DNA of 64,000 nt from Marinobacter azerbaijanicus (GTDB lineage: Bacteria > Pseudomonadota > Gammaproteobacteria > Pseudomonadales > Oleiphilaceae), in the NCBI RefSeq assembly GCF_030250645.1, contig NZ_JASSVS010000004.1, positions 124,001 through 188,000 on the forward strand, read 5' to 3'. The notes under the pieces are model-generated. The model did not search any database. It was not told the DNA's origin and saw only the letters and a program-made list of their open reading frames with translations. Positions within the stretch are counted from its first letter, which is position 1; each line of letters starts with the position of its first letter. Positions 47,806-56,233 of the stretch are shown in pieces. Position numbers and translations under genes: made by a program.

Positions 47806-49539
47806 ATGAAAATCAATGACATTCCTGTGATCGAAACCGATGTTCTGGTGATTGGCGGAGGCACTGCCGGCCCGATGGCCGCGGTCACCGCCAAGGAGCA
47901 GGACCCCAGCCTCAATGTCATGCTGCTGGAGAAAGCCAACGTCAAGCGTTCCGGCGCCATTTCCATGGGCATGGACGGCCTGAACAACGCCGTTGTGCCC
48001 GGCCATGCCACGCCGGAACAGTACGTGAAGGAAATCACCATTGCCAATGACGGCATCGTGCACCAGCCCGCGTTGATGGCCTACGCCACCCGTTCATTCC
48101 CGATGATCGAGAAGCTGGATTCCTGGGGTGTTCACTTCCAGAAAGACGAGACCGGCGACTACGACATGAAGAAGGTCCACCACCTGGGCACCTACGTGCT
48201 GCCCATGCCGGAGGGCCACAACGTCAAGAAGATTCTGTACCGCCGGCTGCGCCGCAACCGGGTGCAGATTGAAAACCGCTTCACCGCCACCCGACTGCTT
48301 AAGGATCCGGACGGCCGGATTGCCGGCATGATCGGCGTTAACACCCGCACCGCGGAACCCATCATCATCCGTGCCAAAGCGGTGATCATGGCCACCGGTG
48401 CCGCAGGGCGACTGGGCCTGCCCACATCGGGCTATCTGTTCGGCACCTACGAGAACCCCGCCAACAACGGCGACGGCCATGCTATGGCCTACCACGCGGG
48501 GGCAGACCTTGCGAACCTGGAATGCTTCCAGGTGAACCCACTGTTGAAGGATTACAACGGTCCGGCGTGCGCCTACGTCACCGGGCCGCTGGGTGGCTTC
48601 ACCTCCAATGCCTTTGGCGAACGGTTTATCGAGTGCGACTACTGGTCGGGACAGATGATGCTGGAATTTTTCAAGGAGCTGGAATCCGGCACCGGCCCGG
48701 TGTTCCTCAAACTGGACCATCTGGCAGAGGAAACCATCGAGGAAATCGAGACGGTACTGCACACCAACGAGCGCCCCTCCCGCGGCCGTTTCCACGAAGG
48801 CCGGAAGGTGAACTACCGCGAGCGCATGGTGGAAATGCACATCTCTGAAGTGGGCTTCTGCTCGGGGCACTCCGCCTCCGGCGTATGGACCGATGAAACC
48901 GGCGCCACCACGGTACCCGGCCTCTACTGCGCCGGCGATATGGCTAGCGTGGCTCACAACTACATGTTGGGCGCCTTCGTGTACGGCCAGATCTGCGGCG
49001 AAAGCGCGGTCGAATTCGTGAAATCACGCAGTGAGCCCAAGCTGGACGAGGACTTCATCAAGACCGAGCTGGAGCGCATCCAGGCGCCGATGAAAGTCAC
49101 CGACGGCATCCCGCCGGAGCAGATGGAATACAAGGTGCGCCGCCTGGTGAACGACTACCTGCAGCCACCCAAGGTGACCAGGAAGATGGAAATCGGGCTG
49201 GAGCGGATTCTGGCCGTACGTGAAGACGTGCCCCAGCTCTGCGCCCGTGACCCCCACGAACTGCTGAGGGCCATGGAAGTGCAGTCCATCATCGACTGCG
49301 CCGAAATGGCGGCGCGCGCTTCCCTTTACCGCACCGAATCCCGCTGGGGGCTTTACCACTACCGCGTGGACTTCCCGGAACAGGACGACAGCGAGTGGTT
49401 CTACCACAGCCGCCTGTTCAAGGATGAAAACGGCCAGATGGCCAGCGGCAAGCGCCCCATTGCGGATTACCTGGTCTCTCTGGGTGAAGAGAAAGACGCC
49501 TACCGGAAGATGCGTGTGCAGAAAGCAGCCAACGCCTGA
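47806..49539 (+). CDS. AprA-like FAD flavoprotein (fumarate reductase/APS reductase superfamily)
   Basis: 577 residues. N-terminal FAD site VLVIGGGTAGPMAA, then EKANVKRSGAISMGMDGLNN, the APS reductase alpha-subunit style of the superfamily, and a capping region. GLYCAGDMASVAHNYMLGAF contributes the second FAD contact. It is shorter than typical AprA (about 620-660). The next gene encodes an AprB-like ferredoxin, strengthening the AprAB comparison. True APS reductase is not implied: no sat, qmo or dsr genes are here. The substrate is probably a sulfur compound by context. Confidence 0.82.
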   Translation: MKINDIPVIETDVLVIGGGTAGPMAAVTAKEQDPSLNVMLLEKANVKRSGAISMGMDGLNNAVVPGHATPEQYVKEITIANDGIVHQPALMAYATRSFPMIEKLDSWGVHFQKDETGDYDMKKVHHLGTYVLPMPEGHNVKKILYRRLRRNRVQIENRFTATRLLKDPDGRIAGMIGVNTRTAEPIIIRAKAVIMATGAAGRLGLPTSGYLFGTYENPANNGDGHAMAYHAGADLANLECFQVNPLLKDYNGPACAYVTGPLGGFTSNAFGERFIECDYWSGQMMLEFFKELESGTGPVFLKLDHLAEETIEEIETVLHTNERPSRGRFHEGRKVNYRERMVEMHISEVGFCSGHSASGVWTDETGATTVPGLYCAGDMASVAHNYMLGAFVYGQICGESAVEFVKSRSEPKLDEDFIKTELERIQAPMKVTDGIPPEQMEYKVRRLVNDYLQPPKVTRKMEIGLERILAVREDVPQLCARDPHELLRAMEVQSIIDCAEMAARASLYRTESRWGLYHYRVDFPEQDDSEWFYHSRLFKDENGQMASGKRPIADYLVSLGEEKDAYRKMRVQKAANA

Positions 49540-49607
49540 CACCGACAGACAGGGGCCCGGGTGGGCTCCTGTACTAACGAATTCTGTGACGAGAGAGGAA
49601 CACCAAC

Positions 49608-49841
49608 ATGCCTATCGCCAATCACCACTCAAGCGTTCCCGTCATTGTAGACGAGGACAAATGCATCGCCGACAAGGGCTGCACCGTGTGCATAGACGTG
49701 TGCCCACTGGATGTGCTGTGGATCAACGAGGAAACCGGCAAGGCCCACATGAAGTACGACGAATGCTGGTACTGCATGCCCTGTGAGGCGGACTGCCCCA
49801 CTGACGCCGTTACCGTCAACATTCCCTACCTGCTGCGCTGA
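49608..49841 (+). CDS. AprB-like 2x[4Fe-4S] ferredoxin
   Basis: 77 residues with two cluster motifs: CIADKGCTVCIDVCP (widely spaced first Cys, as in AprB) and CWYCMPCEADCP. The ECWYCMPC ... CPTDAVTV end parallels the AprB segment CWECYSC ... CP. The long AprB C-terminal tail that wraps around AprA is missing. It likely passes electrons to or from the flavoprotein encoded 66 bp upstream. Confidence 0.88.
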   Translation: MPIANHHSSVPVIVDEDKCIADKGCTVCIDVCPLDVLWINEETGKAHMKYDECWYCMPCEADCPTDAVTVNIPYLLR

Positions 49842-49849
49842 GGTAAGCC

Positions 49850-50809
49850 ATGAAAACCTACGACGATCCCGAACTGCAGGCCATTGCCGTAAAACTCACC
49901 TCCGACGATCCCGGCATCCGCCGGGTGGCGGTCATGGACCTGGTGGACTCCGGCGAACCGGAAGCCGTGGAACTGGTCATCCATGCCCTGAACGACCCGG
50001 ACACCAACGTACGCCAGGAAGCCGCCAAGGTCGTGGATGAGTTTGAAGCCGCTGACATGGCAGACGCGCTGATAGCCGCGCTCAGCGACGGCGATGAGGT
50101 GGTACGCAACAGCGCCGCCCACGCCCTGGCAGACCTGAAAGACCCGGCCGCTGGCGAGCCCCTGCTGGAAGCCCTGGAAAACAGCACCGATGGTTTTGTG
50201 GTGTCCGGAATCCTGCGGGCCCTGAAGCCACTGCGCCTAGCCGGCGCCCAGCGTCCGGCCCTCAAGCGCCTGGGTGACAGCGATCCCCGGGTTCGCCGCG
50301 AGGCGGTGGCAGTGATTGGCTGGCTGAAACAGCCTGAGAACCTGCCTGCATTGGTGGAAACCGCCCAACACGACGCTGACCCGGAAGTGCGCCGGGCTGC
50401 CACTGGAGCCCTGGTTTATGCAACTCCGCACCAGGTGGGGCAGGCACTGATCAGCCTGTTGAAAGACCCAAACTGGCAGGTGCGCTGCGAAGCCGCCAAC
50501 AGCATCGGCAAACTGGATCATCAGGCGGCCGCACCCGCCCTGATGGAATCCACCACCGATGAGCTTTGGCAGGTGCGTGAAAAAGCGGTGGATGCCCTGG
50601 GCAAGCTGGGGATTATCGAAGCCATACCGGTGCTGGGCAAGTGCTCGAAGGACGCCATGAGCAACCTGCGCAAGGCCGCCATCGGCGCACTCGGCGCCAT
50701 CGCCCACAACGACGGCAGGCCCTATGTGGTGACCGCCCTGGACGACCCGGATCCAGACGTGCGCAAGCTGGCTCGCTGGGCCATCTCGAAACTGGACGCT
50801 GCGGCCTGA
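49850..50809 (+). CDS. HEAT-repeat protein
   Basis: 319 residues built almost wholly of about ten 30-residue HEAT repeats, each with a recurring [18 protein letters not shown] turn (for example [17 protein letters not shown] and [14 protein letters not shown]). There is no signal peptide. A cytoplasmic scaffold or maturation factor for the redox complex is likely, as HEAT proteins often assist cofactor enzymes. It begins 8 bp after the AprB-like stop. Confidence 0.85.
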   Translation: MKTYDDPELQAIAVKLTSDDPGIRRVAVMDLVDSGEPEAVELVIHALNDPDTNVRQEAAKVVDEFEAADMADALIAALSDGDEVVRNSAAHALADLKDPAAGEPLLEALENSTDGFVVSGILRALKPLRLAGAQRPALKRLGDSDPRVRREAVAVIGWLKQPENLPALVETAQHDADPEVRRAATGALVYATPHQVGQALISLLKDPNWQVRCEAANSIGKLDHQAAAPALMESTTDELWQVREKAVDALGKLGIIEAIPVLGKCSKDAMSNLRKAAIGALGAIAHNDGRPYVVTALDDPDPDVRKLARWAISKLDAAA

Positions 50810-50882
50810 CCAATGGGCCGGCCCGTCGCATAACGGGCTGGCCATTACCCGCCGAGCCAATGCAAGTTGCAAGGAGACTGCC

Positions 50883-51206
50883 ATGACCTTTGTTGTCACA
50901 GAAAACTGCATCCGCTGCAAATACACCGACTGCGTCGATGTCTGCCCCACGGACTGCTTCCACGAAGGCCCCAATTTTCTGGTGATCAATCCGGAGACCT
51001 GCATCGACTGCAGCCTGTGCGTTGCCGAATGCCCCGCCGATGCCATTTTCGATGAAAAGGATCTGCCGGAGGATCAGCACCACTTCATTCAACTGAATGC
51101 CGAGCTGTCCCAGATGTGGCCTGTTATCGACTCGACCTCCGCGCCCATGCCGGAGGCGGAGCAGTGGGTCGATCAGCCGGACAAGATGCAATACCTGGAG
51201 CGCTAA
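50883..51206 (+). CDS. fdxA: seven-iron ferredoxin FdxA
   Basis: 107 residues matching Azotobacter ferredoxin [19 protein letters not shown] for the 3Fe-4S and shared ligands, [18 protein letters not shown] and CP for the 4Fe-4S cluster, and the [13 protein letters not shown] tail. In Azotobacter its partner is the same type of NADPH reductase encoded 1.5 kb downstream here, so the two probably work together. Confidence 0.94.
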   Translation: MTFVVTENCIRCKYTDCVDVCPTDCFHEGPNFLVINPETCIDCSLCVAECPADAIFDEKDLPEDQHHFIQLNAELSQMWPVIDSTSAPMPEAEQWVDQPDKMQYLER

Positions 51207-51209
51207 AAA

Positions 51210-51386
51210 ATGCCCCAACTTGTCATAACGAGTTGCTTGCGGACGCTGTCGCTGGCCTTGGTGGTGGTTTCTGCCGCAGCTCTGGGCAGTACCCGCCCGA
51301 TGGAATTGCCTGATCGCCACATTCCGCTACCAGAAACACCGGAACTGGTAATCCAGTCCCTGATGGAAGGAGGCCGTTGTGTCTAG
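51210..51386 (+). CDS. small putative exported protein, 58 aa
   Basis: ATG directly after the fdxA stop. It begins with a signal-like hydrophobic stretch (LRTLSLALVVVSAAALGST) followed by a proline-rich mature part (MELPDRHIPLPETPELVIQ). There is no clear ribosome site; expression would depend on coupling to fdxA. Its end overlaps the DUF971 gene by 8 bp. No family recognised, and it could be non-coding. Confidence 0.35.
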   Translation: MPQLVITSCLRTLSLALVVVSAAALGSTRPMELPDRHIPLPETPELVIQSLMEGGRCV

Positions 51387-51690
51387 ACAAACCCTGGTAG
51401 AACCACCCAAGGAAGTTCGCCTGAAACGCAAACTCAATGAGCTGGAACTGAGCTGGCCCGATGGCCTGACCACCAGGCTTAGCTGCCTGATACTGCGCAA
51501 GTCCTGCGCCTGCTCCCATTGCACCCAGGCCAGACGCACCGGCCGGCTCAGCCTGATTGATGCCGACATCCGCGTGGACCGTGTGGAGCTGTCCGGTGTC
51601 AGTGGGCTGCAGTTTTTCTTCAGCGACGGTCATTACCGGGGGCTTTACCCCTGGGCCTTCCTGCGGGAACTGAGCGAGCAGGTATCATGA
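51379..51690 (+). CDS. DUF971 (GBBH-like N-terminal domain) protein
   Basis: 103 residues from a GTG with a GGAGG site. Core signatures LELSWPDGLTTRLSCLILRKSC, a CACSHC cluster of cysteines and FFSDGHYRGLYPWAFLREL. The domain occurs alone, at the N-terminus of gamma-butyrobetaine hydroxylase, and at the end of the plant Fe-S scaffold HCF101 behind a Mrp-type ATPase. With a Mrp ATPase gene in this cluster, an Fe-S maturation role is likely. Overlaps yeiH by 4 bp. Confidence 0.8.
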   Translation: MSRQTLVEPPKEVRLKRKLNELELSWPDGLTTRLSCLILRKSCACSHCTQARRTGRLSLIDADIRVDRVELSGVSGLQFFFSDGHYRGLYPWAFLRELSEQVS

Positions 51691-52694
51691 ACCAGACTCT
51701 CCGCACTCTGGACACCCACTGGTGGGCACCGGCACGGCTGCGATATCCCGGCGCCGCCTTGTGCGGGGTGCTCGCCCTGGCCGGCAGCTTCCTGGCAAAC
51801 CACTATGGTGCCCCGGCATTGGTACTGGTACTGCTGCTGGGATTCGGCTTTGCCAGTCAGGCGGCAGACACCCGACTACAACCCGGCGTGGAATTCTGCA
51901 GCCGTCAGGTATTGCGTGTCGGCATCGCCCTGCTTGGCGCCCGAATCGGTGTGGAACAGCTGATGACCGTCGGCAGCCTGCCGTTGCTGGTGGTCCTGAC
52001 CTGCACGCCCATCATCATCGGCTCCGCGCTTCTGCTTGGGCAGTGGTTTGGTCTGCCCCGTATGCAGAGCCTGGTAGCCGGCGTGGCCGTGGCGATCTGC
52101 GGTGTGTCTGCCGCAGTAGCGGTGGCTGCCGCTATCCCCCAGGGCAAACTGGAAGACCGGCGGCTACTGGGCGTTGTGGTGGGCGTTACTGCCCTTGGCA
52201 CCCTGAGCATGCTGGTACTGCCTCCGCTGTTCGCCATGCTGGGCTACAGCGAGCCACAATCCGGACTACTGCTGGGAGCCAGTATCCACGATGTTGCCCA
52301 GGCGGCCGGGGCCGGTTATCTGGTCTCCGATACCGCCGGCGACATTGCAACGCTCACCAAACTTTTGAGGGTAGCCCTGCTGGCACCACTGGTGCTGTTG
52401 CTGGGGGCACTGCTCAACCGCAACAGCGCTGGCAAGGCGGAACATCCCTGGTTCCTTTTGGGCTTCGTCACCCTGTTTGGCATGAACAGCCTTGGCTGGC
52501 TGCCAGAAAACCTGCGCCAGGCCCTGGCCACCACTTCGCAGGCTTGCCTGCTGGTGGTCATGGCCGCCCTGGGCATGCGCACCAGCCTGTCATCCCTGAT
52601 TGCCCAGGGATGGCGGCCCTTTGCCTTGCTGGCCCTGCTCAGCGCCCTGCTTGTTATCACGGCCATGGGATCCATGGCCGTTTACTCACTCTGA
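51687..52694 (+). CDS. YeiH family putative sulfate exporter (UPF0324/PSE)
   Basis: 335 residues, about ten membrane helices. Family signatures: VLRVGIALLGARIGVEQL, AVAICGVSAAVAVAAAIP and GASIHDVAQAAGAG with its buried His and Asp. The family is called putative sulfate exporter on the basis of repeated association with organosulfur degradation genes; direct transport evidence is thin. Here it supports a sulfur-oxyanion product of the cluster. Translationally coupled to the DUF971 gene. Confidence 0.88.
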   Translation: MNQTLRTLDTHWWAPARLRYPGAALCGVLALAGSFLANHYGAPALVLVLLLGFGFASQAADTRLQPGVEFCSRQVLRVGIALLGARIGVEQLMTVGSLPLLVVLTCTPIIIGSALLLGQWFGLPRMQSLVAGVAVAICGVSAAVAVAAAIPQGKLEDRRLLGVVVGVTALGTLSMLVLPPLFAMLGYSEPQSGLLLGASIHDVAQAAGAGYLVSDTAGDIATLTKLLRVALLAPLVLLLGALLNRNSAGKAEHPWFLLGFVTLFGMNSLGWLPENLRQALATTSQACLLVVMAALGMRTSLSSLIAQGWRPFALLALLSALLVITAMGSMAVYSL

Positions 52695-52730
52695 ACCGAT
52701 ATACAACCGGCCAACACGGAGGACTACCCC

Positions 52731-53507
52731 ATGGCTGCACTTGGAACCGAAAGCGTTATCAGCGTCCATCACTGGAACGACACCCTGTTCAGTTTCAGAA
52801 CCACCCGCGACCAGAGCCTGCGCTTTGAGAACGGCCACTTCGTAATGATCGGCCTGCCGGTGGATGGCAAACCCCTGCTTCGTGCCTACAGCATTGTCAG
52901 TGCCAATCACGAGGAATACCTCGAGTTTCTCAGCATCAAGGTTCAGGACGGTCCGCTGACCTCGCGCCTGCAGCATCTCCAGGAAGGCGACTCGCTGTTC
53001 GTCAGCCGCAAGCCCGTGGGCACTCTGGTAATGGGGGACCTGAACCCGGGCAAGAATCTGTACCTGTTCGGCACCGGTACCGGGCTGGCGCCTTTCATGA
53101 GCATCATCCGCGACCCAGAGACCTATGAGCGTTTTGAAAAGGTCGTGCTGGTGCACTGTGTACGGGAAGTCAGCGAACTGGCCTACCACGACTACCTGAC
53201 CAGTGAACTGCCAGGCCACGAGTTCCTGGCGGAGATCATTGGCGACAAGCTGATCTACTACCCCACGGTTACCCGGGAGCCGTTTCGCAACCAGGGACGG
53301 ATCACCACCCTGATTGAATCCGGCCAACTGGCGAAGGATACCGGCCTGCGACAACTGAACCCGGAAACCGACCGGGCCATGCTCTGTGGCAGCCCGGCCA
53401 TGCTGAAAGACCTCTCCGCCATGCTCGACGGTCTCGGTTTCGAAGCCTCTCCCCACCAGGGCGAGCGCGGCGATTACGTCATTGAACGTGCATTCGTGGA
53501 ACAATAA
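52731..53507 (+). CDS. fpr: ferredoxin-NADP+ reductase
   Basis: 258 residues, the same length as Pseudomonas and Azotobacter Fpr. FAD site RAYSIVSANHEEYLEF, NADP site GTGTGLAPFMS and C-terminal GDYVIERAFVEQ. Transfers electrons between NADPH and ferredoxin or flavodoxin. GGAGG site. In this cluster it should feed FdxA, giving an NADPH-driven reductive branch. Confidence 0.95.
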   Translation: MAALGTESVISVHHWNDTLFSFRTTRDQSLRFENGHFVMIGLPVDGKPLLRAYSIVSANHEEYLEFLSIKVQDGPLTSRLQHLQEGDSLFVSRKPVGTLVMGDLNPGKNLYLFGTGTGLAPFMSIIRDPETYERFEKVVLVHCVREVSELAYHDYLTSELPGHEFLAEIIGDKLIYYPTVTREPFRNQGRITTLIESGQLAKDTGLRQLNPETDRAMLCGSPAMLKDLSAMLDGLGFEASPHQGERGDYVIERAFVEQ

Positions 53508-53521
53508 CCGGAGGTATTGCC

Positions 53522-54406
53522 ATGTCCAGCCCAGTTTCCTATCTGCCAGCCCATCAACAGAAGCGCCAGGGGCCGGAACAGAAAACGGTTCCCGGCGTAA
53601 AACACCTGATAGCAGTGGCTTCCGGCAAAGGCGGCGTTGGCAAGTCCACAACCACCACCAACCTTGCCCTGGCACTGGCAAGCAGTGGCGCCCGTGTGGG
53701 CATACTTGATGCCGACCTCTACGGCCCCAGCCAGCCCCGCATGCTTGGGCTGAAGGGCATGCCCGACAGCCCCGATGGAAAAATCCTGGAACCCATGATC
53801 GGCCATGGCATTCAGACCATGTCCATCGGCTTTCTGGTGGACGACGAATCCCCCATCATCTGGCGTGGCCCGATGATCACCCAGGCCCTCACCCGGCTGG
53901 TGTACGAGACCCGCTGGGACAATCTCGATTACCTGATTGTGGACATGCCGCCGGGCACCGGCGACATCCACCTGACCATGGCCCAGCGCATGCCGGTTTC
54001 CGGCGCGGTCATCGTCACCACACCCCAGGACATCGCCCTGCTGGATGCCCGCAAGGGGCTGCGCATGTTCGAGAAGGTAAACGTGCCGGTACTGGGCATT
54101 ATCGAAAACATGAGCACCCACATCTGCACCGAATGCGGCCATGAGGAACACATCTTCGGCGAAGGGGGTGCAAGGAAAATGGCCGGGGAAGCTGGCACTG
54201 AACTGCTTGGAGAGTTACCTCTGGATATCCGCATCCGTACCGGCTCTGATTCGGGCCAGCCGATCATGATCAGCGAACCCGATGGCACCCTGGCCGGCGC
54301 CTACCGGGAGATTGGAGCACGGATTACCAGGGAGATTGAAACGCTCGCCGGTTCGGCGCAGAGCGATGCCGCCAGGCAGAATATGCCAAAGATCATCATG
54401 GAGTAG
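53522..54406 (+). CDS. Mrp/ApbC family iron-sulfur carrier ATPase
   Basis: 294 residues: deviant Walker A GKGGVGKSTTTTNLA, DADLYGPSQPRMLG, DMPPGTGDIHLT and the CTECGHEEHIFGEGG motif, whose CxxC bridges a 4Fe-4S cluster at the dimer interface. Unlike many Mrp proteins it has no N-terminal DUF59 domain. Probably a dedicated Fe-S chaperone for the several cluster proteins encoded upstream. Last gene before a terminator. Confidence 0.92.
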   Translation: MSSPVSYLPAHQQKRQGPEQKTVPGVKHLIAVASGKGGVGKSTTTTNLALALASSGARVGILDADLYGPSQPRMLGLKGMPDSPDGKILEPMIGHGIQTMSIGFLVDDESPIIWRGPMITQALTRLVYETRWDNLDYLIVDMPPGTGDIHLTMAQRMPVSGAVIVTTPQDIALLDARKGLRMFEKVNVPVLGIIENMSTHICTECGHEEHIFGEGGARKMAGEAGTELLGELPLDIRIRTGSDSGQPIMISEPDGTLAGAYREIGARITREIETLAGSAQSDAARQNMPKIIME

Positions 54407-54413
54407 ATACTGG

Positions 54414-54438
54414 AGCCCCAAGCATTATCGGGGCTTTT
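54414..54438 (+). terminator. rho-independent terminator of the redox cluster
   Basis: AGCCCC (54414-54419), 10-nt loop, GGGGCT (54430-54435) followed by TTTT, just after the Mrp/ApbC stop. Confidence 0.7.
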
Positions 54439-54534
54439 CCCCGGTTTCCATCTGAGTGATACGGCCAATAATCAGGTCCAGCGAACAGGTTTCGGCGTAA
54501 TTAAAGTCCGACGTACCTATTACTGGCTATTGCC

Positions 54535-54678
54535 ATGCACAGGAAACCAAACCTTCCCGAAAAGATCTGCCCTGTCTGTGAACGCCCCTTCTCCTGGCGC
54601 AAGAAGTGGGCAAGGAACTGGCATCACGTGCGCTATTGCAGCGAGCGCTGCCGGCGCTCCGGGAGAAGCGGTCGATGA
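54535..54678 (+). CDS. DUF2256 zinc-ribbon-like small protein
   Basis: 47 residues: [20 protein letters not shown] followed by YCSERCR, with two CxxC-type pairs (CPVC and CSERC) that fit a small metal-binding fold. DUF2256 genes are often found next to photolyase/cryptochrome genes. Here the stop overlaps, as ATGA, the start of a photolyase-like frame that is broken. It may be a surviving half of a lost gene pair. Confidence 0.8.
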   Translation: MHRKPNLPEKICPVCERPFSWRKKWARNWHHVRYCSERCRRSGRSGR

Positions 54679-54830
54679 CCACCGTTGTCTGGTTCAAGCG
54701 GGATCTCAGAACCCGGGATCAGCGAGCGACAGTGGGCAGTTATCGCTGTTTGACTAGCCGGCTTGCCCACAACGTCAACAGGGCCAGACCAAGTGCAATC
54801 AGCATCGGCCATACCAGTGCCCATAGCTGA
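54675..54830 (+). pseudogene. truncated photolyase/cryptochrome remnant
   Basis: The frame opens with [16 protein letters not shown], the standard N-terminus of DNA photolyases and cryptochromes, then loses all resemblance after about 54722. The remaining codons to 54830 run antisense to the end of the antiporter operon. A full protein is 450-520 residues, so over 95 percent is missing. The break lies at the end of the antiporter operon, suggesting a deletion or insertion boundary there. Confidence 0.75.
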
Positions 54831-56233
54831 TACGGCGCTGGCAACCAGACCGGTGATTCCACCAGCCCACCGGCCTCCCAGGGCATCCACCAGAAGGCCA
54901 CAAGACTCACCCCAACAGCTGCCAGCCATCCGGCCACCAGCATTGGCGGGTTGTGGCCTGTGCCGAGCTTTGCTGACAGCGTCCACAAGTACCGCAGGAT
55001 CAGTAACAGAGTGGCCACGGCGCCAGCCGTCATCAGGGGAGACAGGTAACCGGCCAGCGCAAACTCCAGCCGGTTTTCCAACAGGCCTTCTTTCATCGCC
55101 AGTTTGGCAAGCGCACCGCTGGTGAACGGCAGCCCGGCCAGGGAAAGACCGGGCAACGCAATCAATAGCCAGACAACCGCACGGCGCATTGCGCCTGCTG
55201 GCAATGACACTCCTGCAGAGAGGAACAGGCTGCCCTTGGCAAGTCCATGATGAAGGGCATACAGGGCAATCACTGAAAACAACACCGGAGCCCGCCCGGA
55301 GTCAGCCAGTGCGACACCCACCATCAGCACCATCAGCCCCATCTGGCTGATACTGGAATAGGCCAGTACCGCCTTGGGCCGCTGCTGGCAGACTCCCAGC
55401 ACAGCGGCACCGATTGCGCCCACTGCCCCTGCCACTATCATCAGAGCCCCCCACCCCGGCATGGCAACCTCTCCAAATGGCAGTGTAACCAGCCACCCCA
55501 GCAGACCGGCCTTGATCATGGCACCGCTAAGCACCGCACTGGCAGGTGTTGGAGCCACCGGATGGGCCAGTGGCAGCCAGAAATGCAGCAATGGCAAACC
55601 GGCTTTAACACCGAAACCAGCTATCAACAACGCCATGATCAGATCCCTGCGGGGGGATGCGGCGATGGCTTCGGGCAGGTCCGCAAGCATCTGACTGCCG
55701 GCGGCAGCAGATGCCAGCAGTAACCCCGTCAGAATGGCCATTTCCCCCAGCACCGCCATCACCAGATAGACTCGCCCGGCGCGGATCGCCTCGTTCGTTC
55801 CCTCGTGCACCACCAGTCCATAGCCGGCAAACGTCATTAACGCGAAGAAGCTGTAGAAGCTGCCAATATCCACGGCCACCGTCAGGCCCAGGTTGCCTGC
55901 CAGGGTCAGCCCCCAGAACACACAGAATCGCCGCAGGTGGTCGGGCCTGAGGCAGCCCACCGCGTAGATACCCGCCACCATCCAGAGCACCGCGGTCAGC
56001 AGCAGGAACAGCCTGCGCACCCCGTCCACTGCCCATAGTCCGCCGTTGAGCAACCACGGCATTTCCAGTTGCCAGCCAGGCTCGCTGCCAAGTGCCAGAA
56101 CCAGGGCAGGCAGTGGCAGCACAGGCAGGGCGTACCGCATCGCCCTCTCCCACGCCGCACGCAGAGCCATCGCTGGATACAGCAACGGCAAACACACCGC
56201 CATAATCACCAGAAGCGGCTCAGGAAGCATCAT
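54740..56233 (-). CDS. Mrp antiporter NuoL/M/N-like subunit (third MnhD-type)
   Basis: 497 residues, about 14 membrane helices. It keeps the helix-7 and helix-8 lysines of the proton-transport family (GFGVKAGLPLLHFWLP and SGAMIKAG). The helix-5 region reads SFYSFFALMTFAGYG where the sister subunit has FFLFYEMLTLSTYP, so the normally essential Glu appears to be Ala. Last gene of the operon, coupled by ATGA. Likely a membrane-spanning ion-path subunit with altered chemistry. Confidence 0.85.
   Translation of the reverse strand: MMLPEPLLVIMAVCLPLLYPAMALRAAWERAMRYALPVLPLPALVLALGSEPGWQLEMPWLLNGGLWAVDGVRRLFLLLTAVLWMVAGIYAVGCLRPDHLRRFCVFWGLTLAGNLGLTVAVDIGSFYSFFALMTFAGYGLVVHEGTNEAIRAGRVYLVMAVLGEMAILTGLLLASAAAGSQMLADLPEAIAASPRRDLIMALLIAGFGVKAGLPLLHFWLPLAHPVAPTPASAVLSGAMIKAGLLGWLVTLPFGEVAMPGWGALMIVAGAVGAIGAAVLGVCQQRPKAVLAYSSISQMGLMVLMVGVALADSGRAPVLFSVIALYALHHGLAKGSLFLSAGVSLPAGAMRRAVVWLLIALPGLSLAGLPFTSGALAKLAMKEGLLENRLEFALAGYLSPLMTAGAVATLLLILRYLWTLSAKLGTGHNPPMLVAGWLAAVGVSLVAFWWMPWEAGGLVESPVWLPAPYQLWALVWPMLIALGLALLTLWASRLVKQR

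Noticed and set aside
48094..48957. 287-codon antisense frame within the AprA-like gene
   Set aside because: No ribosome site and no homology that I recognise; the sense frame has full FAD motifs.
47806..49841. Calling the AprA/AprB-like pair a dissimilatory APS reductase
   Set aside because: The alpha subunit is short, the beta subunit lacks its tail, and no sat, qmo or dsr genes are present; only superfamily membership is supported.
51722..52828. 368-codon plus-strand frame overlapping yeiH
   Set aside because: Product is Arg, Gly and Pro rich with no domain; the yeiH frame is well conserved and coupled to its neighbours.
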